The position numbers were made by a program, and so were the translations under genes. A DNA stretch of 11,623 nt from Fidelibacterota bacterium (lineage in GTDB: Bacteria; Fidelibacterota; Marinisomatia; SCGC-AAA003-L08; D37C17). Each line of letters starts with the position of its first letter. The first letter of the stretch is position 1. Positions 7,067-11,623 of this stretch are shown here, in pieces. Below the pieces are notes generated by a model that did no database searches, was not told where the DNA came from, and saw nothing but the letters and a program-made list of their open reading frames with translations. The stretch is taken from contig JABHHG010000031.1 of the NCBI GenBank assembly GCA_018671635.1, positions 1 to 11,623 on the forward strand, given 5' to 3'.

Positions 7067-7083
7067 TGTAATAATTTGTTACA
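7067..7083. promoter_or_regulatory. 17-bp near-palindrome in the murA downstream gap (possible operator)
   Basis: The half-sites TGTAA and TTACA flank TAATTTG; 7 of 8 possible pairs match around the centre at 7075. It lies 8 nt after the murA stop and upstream of the candidate promoter for the next gene. It could be a repressor or activator site, or a weak hairpin at the end of the murA message. The match is not strong enough to name a regulator, and such a repeat can arise by chance in AT-rich DNA. Confidence 0.3.
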
Positions 7084-7102
7084 TAAATTTTTGTTTATAG
7101 TA

Positions 7103-7130
7103 TTGCATCCATTCAACAATCTTTTATAAG
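7103..7130 (+). promoter_or_regulatory. Candidate sigma70-type promoter for the cohesin-like gene
   Basis: A TTGCAT box (7103-7108) and a TATAAG box (7125-7130) are separated by 16 nt, which would start transcription near 7137 and give a leader of about 23 nt containing the AAGGAG site. The -10 matches consensus at 5 of 6 bases and the -35 at 3 of 6. An alternative pair, TTGTTA (7076-7081) with TAGTAT (7098-7103), is weaker. This is pattern matching only, and promoter consensus in this lineage may differ. Confidence 0.4.
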
Positions 7131-7159
7131 TTTACAGCAGAAATTAAAGGAGCATTAAA

Positions 7160-7903
7160 ATGAAACGAACTACATTACTATTAACAGTGGCTATTGGTTT
7201 ATCAATGGCATTTAGCGGTCAAGTTGAATTGAAGAAAGATTTAAACTCTTCATCTGTAAAGCTATCCTTATCTAAATCTGCAACTGCAGATCAAGAAGTT
7301 AAAGGACTTCAATTTGATTTAAAATATAATTCAGATGAAATTAAATTCGAAGATGCATCGTCATTATTGAATGGATTCACGTTTGAATTTCAATCTACAG
7401 AGGCTGGAATGGTTAAGGGATTAATATTCAGTATGAGTGGTCAATCACTGAACCCCGAAGATTTATCTAATGTGTTAGAATTTAATTTCTCTCCAGTAGA
7501 TGGTTTTGCAGGAGTGAGTGATATTCAACTTGTGAATATGATTATTGCAGGAGAACATGGTGAAAATATCACCAATGAGTTTGCAATTCCTGTATCATCA
7601 GTATCATTTGAAAATACATTGCCATTAAAAACAGCATTGTCTAAAAACTATCCGAATCCATTTAATCCATCTACAACAATACCTTATGAGTTAAGAGAAG
7701 ACGGACTTGTATCTATGGTTGTTTATGATCTTAATGGTGCTGAAGTGAAAACTTTGCTATCAGAAAATGTTTCTGCAGGTTCTTATCAAGCAGTTTGGAA
7801 TGGCGTAAACAATACCGGTCAAAATGTTGCAAGTGGTCGTTATATTGTTAAAATGTCGGCACCGGGATTTTCAGATACGATTACTATGACATTGTTAAAA
7901 TAA
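7160..7903 (+). CDS. Secreted cohesin-like domain protein with T9SS-type C-terminal sorting domain
   Basis: A 247-residue exported protein. Residues 1-20 form a classical signal peptide (basic MKR, hydrophobic core, AFSG). Residues about 30-150 are beta-rich and resemble the cohesin/carbohydrate-binding fold: repeated strands, the motif GLQFDLKYNSDEIKFED (49-65), and FSMSGQSL followed by VLEFNFSPV. The tail, about 158-247, is a Por secretion (type IX) sorting domain of the FlgD-Ig-like kind: NYPNPFNPSTTIPYEL, then VYDLNGAEVKTLL, WNGVNNTGQNVASGRYIVKM. Such tails direct export across the outer membrane and surface attachment or release. No enzyme motif is seen, so it may be an adhesion or surface module; its binding partner is unknown. 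A strong AAGGAG (7147-7152) lies 7 nt before the ATG. Its own candidate promoter and a strong terminator suggest independent and possibly high expression. Confidence 0.85.
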   Translation: MKRTTLLLTVAIGLSMAFSGQVELKKDLNSSSVKLSLSKSATADQEVKGLQFDLKYNSDEIKFEDASSLLNGFTFEFQSTEAGMVKGLIFSMSGQSLNPEDLSNVLEFNFSPVDGFAGVSDIQLVNMIIAGEHGENITNEFAIPVSSVSFENTLPLKTALSKNYPNPFNPSTTIPYELREDGLVSMVVYDLNGAEVKTLLSENVSAGSYQAVWNGVNNTGQNVASGRYIVKMSAPGFSDTITMTLLK

Positions 7904-7926
7904 TACATTTTAGTATTAATTTTTTT

Positions 7927-7956
7927 AAAACCCCGTTTTTTTAGCGGGGTTTTTTT
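7927..7956 (+). terminator. Intrinsic terminator after the cohesin-like gene
   Basis: A 9-bp hairpin AAAACCCCG (7927-7935) pairs with CGGGGTTTT (7945-7953) around a 9-nt, T-rich loop and runs into seven Ts at 7950-7956. It lies 23 nt after the stop codon. The opposite strand lacks a proper U-tract, so it acts on + strand transcripts only. Confidence 0.92.
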
Positions 7957-7967
7957 ATATAAAAAAA
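7950..7967. repeat. 18-bp perfect AT palindrome between terminator and trkA promoter
   Basis: Seven Ts, ATAT, then seven As form an exact inverted repeat that shares its T-run with the preceding terminator. The A-run lies about 13-19 nt upstream of the candidate trkA -35 box, where an UP-element-like A-tract would sit. It may be only the chance joining of a U-tract to an A-tract. Confidence 0.5.
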
Positions 7968-7979
7968 TGAACAGAATAC

Positions 7980-8008
7980 TTGTTTTAGTACTTTAAAAGA
8001 AATAAAAT
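7980..8008 (+). promoter_or_regulatory. Candidate sigma70-type promoter for trkA-trkH
   Basis: TTGTTT (7980-7985) and TAAAAT (8003-8008) are separated by 17 nt. The -10 matches consensus at 5 of 6 bases, the -35 at 3 of 6, and A-tracts lie upstream. Transcription would begin near 8015, about 32 nt before the trkA GTG. It lies just after a terminator, where a new promoter is needed. No operator or riboswitch (for example a ydaO-type element) was recognised in this short leader. Confidence 0.45.
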
Positions 8009-8046
8009 TACAGAGAATATTTTTAATAATAGATGGACGTTAAAGC

Positions 8047-9396
8047 GTGAGTTTAAATATTGTGATTATTGGTGCCGGTGAGGTTGGTTACAATCTAACC
8101 CGTGTGCTCAGTAAAGAAGACTATGATATCACCGTTATTGATAATGCACCTGAAAAATGTGATCGAGTGACGAATAATTTCGATGCGCGTGTTATTTTAG
8201 GAAATGGTGCATCTCAGAGAATACTACAGAAGATTGATATGGAGAATGTAGACTATCTCTTAGCGCTCACAAGAGTTGATGAAATCAATTTAGTTGCATC
8301 ACAAATTTCAACAAAATTAGGTGCAAAAAAAGTAATTTGTCGTCTTCGAAATACTGAATACCTACATAAAATCGCCGTTGTTACACCTGCGGATTTTAAT
8401 ATTAGTAAGGTGGTGTATCCTGAGAAAGCGGCACAAAAAGAAATTGAAAGTCTAATAAGGCAATCATCAGCAGTTGAAATACAAGATTTTTTCTCAGGTT
8501 CTGTTTTACTCGTAGGCATAAAATTAGCAGATTCTTCACCATTGATTGGTAGAACTGCAAAACAAGTTGAAATGGCAAATCCATTTATTCCTCATAAGTT
8601 GGCTGTTGTCATCCGAGATGATGAAAGTTTTATCCCTCATCAAGACACCAAATACCATAAAGATGATTTTGTCTATTTTGTAGGACGAGAGGATGGTATT
8701 CCAAATATCCAACAAATGTCTGGGAAACCTGCATTCAAAGTGAAAAATATTGCCATTTTAGGCGCAGGTAAAATTGGCCGACTATTAGCAAAATCATTAC
8801 AATCCGATTACAATGTGAGAATTTTGGAGATTGATGAAAAGAAGGCCAAAAAGTATGGTGATCAGTTAGAGAATGCATTGATGGTAATTGGTGATGGATT
8901 AAACACTGATTTCTTAGAGTCAGAAAATATTGGTGAAATGGATTGTTTTATTGCTGCAACTGAGAAGGAGCAAACCAACATATTGGCCTGCCTTTTAGTA
9001 AAGCATTTTGGGGTAAAGCAGGTGATTTTGCATATCAATACGACTAATTACATTAAATCGGTAAGACGTATTGGTGTGGATGCAGTAGTCAGTAAAAATA
9101 CCGCTGCAGTAAATGAAGTCATAAAAATTATTCGAAGTGATCAGCAATCAGTACCAGTTTCTCGCTTTGAAGATATTGAAATTGAATCGATAGAATTAAC
9201 AGTTTCCCATGATTGTAAATATTTACGAAAAAAATATACCATTGAAAAGATTCCTGAGAATATTTGTTTAAGCATAATAATGAGAGATGGAAAGGCGCGA
9301 ATCCCTGATTCTCATATCGAGTTAAAAGTGGGCGATAAATTATTATTTTTCTCTAAACCTGAGCATGTCTCTATAGTTGAAGAATTATTCATCTAA
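8047..9396 (+). CDS. trkA: Trk system potassium uptake regulatory protein TrkA
   Basis: TrkA is the peripheral, nucleotide-binding ring protein that gates the TrkH potassium channel at the inner face of the membrane. The 449 residues comprise two tandem RCK units. The first Rossmann domain has GAGEVG (9-14) and the ribose-binding acid Asp32 (TVIDNAPEKC), followed by an RCK_C domain at about 140-220. The second has GAGKIG (239-244) with Glu261/Asp263 and an RCK_C domain at about 370-449. The two-unit layout matches E. coli-type TrkA (about 458 residues) rather than single-unit KtrA. The start is a GTG: an in-frame TAA at 8041-8043 excludes anything longer, and the N terminus MSLNIVIIGAGEVGYNL fits the family. 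A weak GGA lies 9 nt upstream. trkH follows after 5 nt, so the pair is co-transcribed. Confidence 0.96.
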   Translation: MSLNIVIIGAGEVGYNLTRVLSKEDYDITVIDNAPEKCDRVTNNFDARVILGNGASQRILQKIDMENVDYLLALTRVDEINLVASQISTKLGAKKVICRLRNTEYLHKIAVVTPADFNISKVVYPEKAAQKEIESLIRQSSAVEIQDFFSGSVLLVGIKLADSSPLIGRTAKQVEMANPFIPHKLAVVIRDDESFIPHQDTKYHKDDFVYFVGREDGIPNIQQMSGKPAFKVKNIAILGAGKIGRLLAKSLQSDYNVRILEIDEKKAKKYGDQLENALMVIGDGLNTDFLESENIGEMDCFIAATEKEQTNILACLLVKHFGVKQVILHINTTNYIKSVRRIGVDAVVSKNTAAVNEVIKIIRSDQQSVPVSRFEDIEIESIELTVSHDCKYLRKKYTIEKIPENICLSIIMRDGKARIPDSHIELKVGDKLLFFSKPEHVSIVEELFI

Positions 9397-9401
9397 ATAC
9401 C

Positions 9402-10856
9402 ATGCTTAGACGTCAGGCTTTTAATATTGTAGCACTCAGTTGGATCTTCTTAGGGCTCTCCATGCTTATCAGTGCAGGGTGGAGTTTATATTATAGTGAG
9501 TCTGATCTTTGGCCAATCCTCAATTCTAGTGCAATTACAGTGGGTGTGGGTATATTTGTTTTCTTGCTCACATATACAAAGAAGTCTAAAGATTTAACTC
9601 CTCGAGATGGTTTTGCAATTGTAACCCTAGGTTGGATTGCCATGGCAGGATTTTGTGCACTCCCCATGTATTTTGCAACAGATTTAAGTTATACCAATGC
9701 ATACTTTGAAGCCATGTCTGGATTAACAACCACTGGTGCCAGTATTCTGGGAGGAGCATCTACAGTAACAATTGAGTCATTACCCCATGGTATTTTATTT
9801 TGGCGAAGTTTTACCCATTTTATTGGTGGAATGGGAATTATTGTTTTTAGTTTAGCCATACTACCCATGTTGGGTATGGGAGGGGTTCAGCTTTTCCGTG
9901 CAGAAGTTGCGGGACCGATTGCAGATAAACTAACTCCACGAGTAAAACAAACCGCAAAACTATTATGGTATATTTATGTAGGATTCGTTGCGATAGAGTC
10001 AATTATTCTTAAAATGGTGGGCATGACTTGGTTTGATGCGATCTGCCATTCTTTTGGCACAATGGCAACAGGTGGCTTTTCTACAAGGGACACAAGTGTA
10101 GGCGCATTTAGTGGGACGGTTCAAATGGTACTATTGGTATTTATGTTTCTTGCAGCCACCAATTTTTCGCTTCATTATCTCTCCTTTAATAAACGAAAAT
10201 TTGAATATTTTAAAGATAGAGAATTCAAAGTCTACCTTATTTTAATCGCAATCTTTACAGTGCTATTTTTTATTAATACTTCTTCCATCTATCATTATAG
10301 TTTGGAATCCCTGCGACATGCACTTTTCACGTCGGTGTCGTTATTAACCACAACGGGGTTTGGAACTATTGATTTTGAAACATGGCCATCGTTATCAAAA
10401 ATGTTAGTATTCTTCCTTTTATTTATTGGTGGATGTGCCGGATCTACCACTGGTGGCATGAAGATTATCCGTTCAATACTTATCACTAAATATTTAGTTT
10501 CGGAGGTTAGGAAACTCTTACATCCTAAAGGGGTTTTCCCTATTAAAATCGGAAAAAAGGTAATTCCAGATGAGGTTGTAAAAAATACATTGGGCTTCTA
10601 TTTATTCTATATTTTTATTTTTGTTATGACATCAGTAATTTATTCAATTACTGGATTAGATGTGGAAACTTCATTAACTGCGGCTGCATCTGCTATCGGC
10701 AATATTGGTCCTGGGCTAGGTTCTATTGGTCCATGGGAAAATTGGGCGCACCTTTCAGATTTAGCAAAATGGGTCACCTCCTTTACCATGCTTATGGGGA
10801 GGTTGGAAATATTTACAGTTGTGGTTTTATTTAGTCGGAGTTTTTGGAGAAAATGA
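9402..10856 (+). CDS. trkH: Trk-type potassium uptake protein TrkH
   Basis: TrkH is the membrane channel subunit for K+ uptake and works with TrkA. The 484-residue length matches TrkH rather than the shorter KtrB. The four pore-loop repeats are visible with their filter glycines: SGLTTTGAS (106-114, Gly112), GTMATGGFST (219-228, Gly224), SLLTTTGFGTIDF (313-325, Gly319) and SAIGNIGPGLG (430-440, Gly436). The conserved GGCAGSTTGGMKIIRSI after the third pore helix is also present. About ten hydrophobic segments run from residue 8 to 480, including two extra N-terminal helices. The ATG at 9402 lies 5 nt after trkA with no Shine-Dalgarno, so re-initiation is likely. Its TGA overlaps the start of the following enoyl-CoA hydratase by 4 bp. 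No unusual filter substitutions were seen. Confidence 0.97.
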   Translation: MLRRQAFNIVALSWIFLGLSMLISAGWSLYYSESDLWPILNSSAITVGVGIFVFLLTYTKKSKDLTPRDGFAIVTLGWIAMAGFCALPMYFATDLSYTNAYFEAMSGLTTTGASILGGASTVTIESLPHGILFWRSFTHFIGGMGIIVFSLAILPMLGMGGVQLFRAEVAGPIADKLTPRVKQTAKLLWYIYVGFVAIESIILKMVGMTWFDAICHSFGTMATGGFSTRDTSVGAFSGTVQMVLLVFMFLAATNFSLHYLSFNKRKFEYFKDREFKVYLILIAIFTVLFFINTSSIYHYSLESLRHALFTSVSLLTTTGFGTIDFETWPSLSKMLVFFLLFIGGCAGSTTGGMKIIRSILITKYLVSEVRKLLHPKGVFPIKIGKKVIPDEVVKNTLGFYLFYIFIFVMTSVIYSITGLDVETSLTAAASAIGNIGPGLGSIGPWENWAHLSDLAKWVTSFTMLMGRLEIFTVVVLFSRSFWRK

Positions 10857-11623
10857 GTACAGTTCAAACATCAATCGAAAATCGTATTGCTACCATTAAA
10901 ATTAACAGACCTGAACAATTGAATGCACTTTCAGTGCAAGTTTTAGCTGATTTAAAAAAAGAGTTTGAGGCTGTTGAGCAGGCTAATGAAGTTGGGGTAA
11001 TTATTTTAACTGGTGAGGGTGATAAGGCATTTATTGCTGGAGCCGATATAAAAGAGATGTCCATATTTTCAGCAGAAGAGGCAAAAAAATATGCCATAAA
11101 TGGTCAATCTCTTACCACATACATAGAAAACTTTCCAAAGCCTGTAATTGCTGCTATAAATGGTTTTGCATTGGGTGGAGGTTGTGAATTTGCCATGGCA
11201 TGTCATATTAGATATGCATCTGAAACGGCTCGATTAGGACAACCTGAAGTTGGTTTGGGCCTTATTGCAGGATTTGGTGGCACACAACGATTGCCACGCT
11301 TAGTGGGCAAGGGACATGCCTTAGAAATATTGTTAAGTGGGGGAATGCTATCTGCCTTGGATGCAAAGGAAATAGGTTTAGTTAATGCTATTTTCTCTCA
11401 AGAATCATTGATGGAGGCATGTGTGAAATTGGCTTCAAAAATATTACGTAATGGACCCATTGCAATTCGTGAAACAATCACTTCAGTTAATGAAGGTTTA
11501 GACCTTTCGTTAGAAGATGGGCTCGAGCAGGAGGCTCAACGATTTGGAGATATTTTTGAATCTGAAGATCAGACGGAAGGTACTTCTGCATTTGTAGAAA
11601 AACGCCCAGCCAAGTTTAACGGA
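10853..11623 (+). CDS. Enoyl-CoA hydratase/crotonase family protein (3' end outside window)
   Basis: A crotonase-fold enzyme that probably hydrates 2-enoyl-CoA (for example crotonyl-CoA) to 3-hydroxyacyl-CoA in beta-oxidation or short-chain acyl-CoA metabolism. The frame is open for 257 codons to the window edge and ends in SAFVEKRPAKFNG, the typical crotonase C terminus, so only a few residues and the stop are missing. The oxyanion-hole segments FIAGADIKEM (60-69) and FALGGGCEFAMAC (105-117) are intact. Both catalytic glutamates of true hydratases are present: Glu112 in GGGCEF and Glu132 in GQPEVGLGLIAGFGGTQRLPR. That favours hydratase over isomerase or dehalogenase relatives, though chain-length preference is unknown. 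The ATG overlaps the trkH stop (ATGA), with GGAG 3 nt upstream. The metabolic link with potassium transport is unclear and may be simple co-transcription. Confidence 0.94.
   Translation, partial: MSTVQTSIENRIATIKINRPEQLNALSVQVLADLKKEFEAVEQANEVGVIILTGEGDKAFIAGADIKEMSIFSAEEAKKYAINGQSLTTYIENFPKPVIAAINGFALGGGCEFAMACHIRYASETARLGQPEVGLGLIAGFGGTQRLPRLVGKGHALEILLSGGMLSALDAKEIGLVNAIFSQESLMEACVKLASKILRNGPIAIRETITSVNEGLDLSLEDGLEQEAQRFGDIFESEDQTEGTSAFVEKRPAKFNG

Noticed and set aside
8009..8046. A potassium- or c-di-AMP-sensing riboswitch before trkA
   Set aside because: The leader after the candidate promoter is only about 32 nt, too short for such an element, and no suitable helices are seen.
1..11623. 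Mobile element, prophage, CRISPR array or defence island
   Set aside because: No transposase, integrase, cas gene, direct-repeat array or terminal inverted repeat was found. Gene content is housekeeping and base composition looks even throughout.

Overview
The window reads as ordinary chromosome from an AT-rich, free-living bacterium, probably of the FCB group outside Bacteroidota proper. Candidatus Marinimicrobia (SAR406) is my best guess, with Ignavibacteria- or Calditrichota-like lineages as alternatives. The main clue is the secreted protein at 7160-7903, which ends in a Por/T9SS-type C-terminal domain opening with NYPNPFNPSTTI. Clear Shine-Dalgarno sequences (AAGGAG or GGAG) before several genes argue against typical Bacteroidota, which mostly lack them. 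This lineage call is inference. All genes lie on the + strand, intergenic gaps are short, and I see no mobile element, CRISPR array or island boundary.

Layout. (1) 1-2790: the 3' end of pgk, then tpiA, secG, a tRNA-Leu(GAG) and a secreted TPR protein, closed by a strong intrinsic terminator. The tRNA has only 8 nt before it and 18 nt after it, so it is probably cut out of a polycistronic transcript. (2) 2801-7059: a tight, translationally coupled run of HAD hydrolase, acpS, a VanZ-like membrane protein, recN and murA. Genes overlap by 4-8 bp or lie 3 nt apart. (3) 7060-7960: a single-gene unit for a small secreted cohesin-like protein, with its own candidate promoter, strong RBS and terminator. 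(4) 7961-11623: a candidate promoter, then trkA, trkH and an enoyl-CoA hydratase that runs to the window edge almost complete.

How the genes fit together. pgk and tpiA are lower-glycolysis enzymes. secG belongs to the Sec translocon used by the exported proteins here. acpS activates acyl carrier protein for lipid synthesis, and murA commits UDP-GlcNAc to peptidoglycan, so unit 2 has an envelope-biogenesis flavour with recN (DNA repair) inserted. trkA and trkH form a K+ uptake system. The hydratase points to acyl-CoA metabolism.

I found no convincing new multi-gene system. The points most worth a second look are the single-gene cohesin-like/T9SS-tail protein, the tRNA between two protein genes, and the five-gene operon that starts 10 nt after a terminator with no room for an ordinary promoter.
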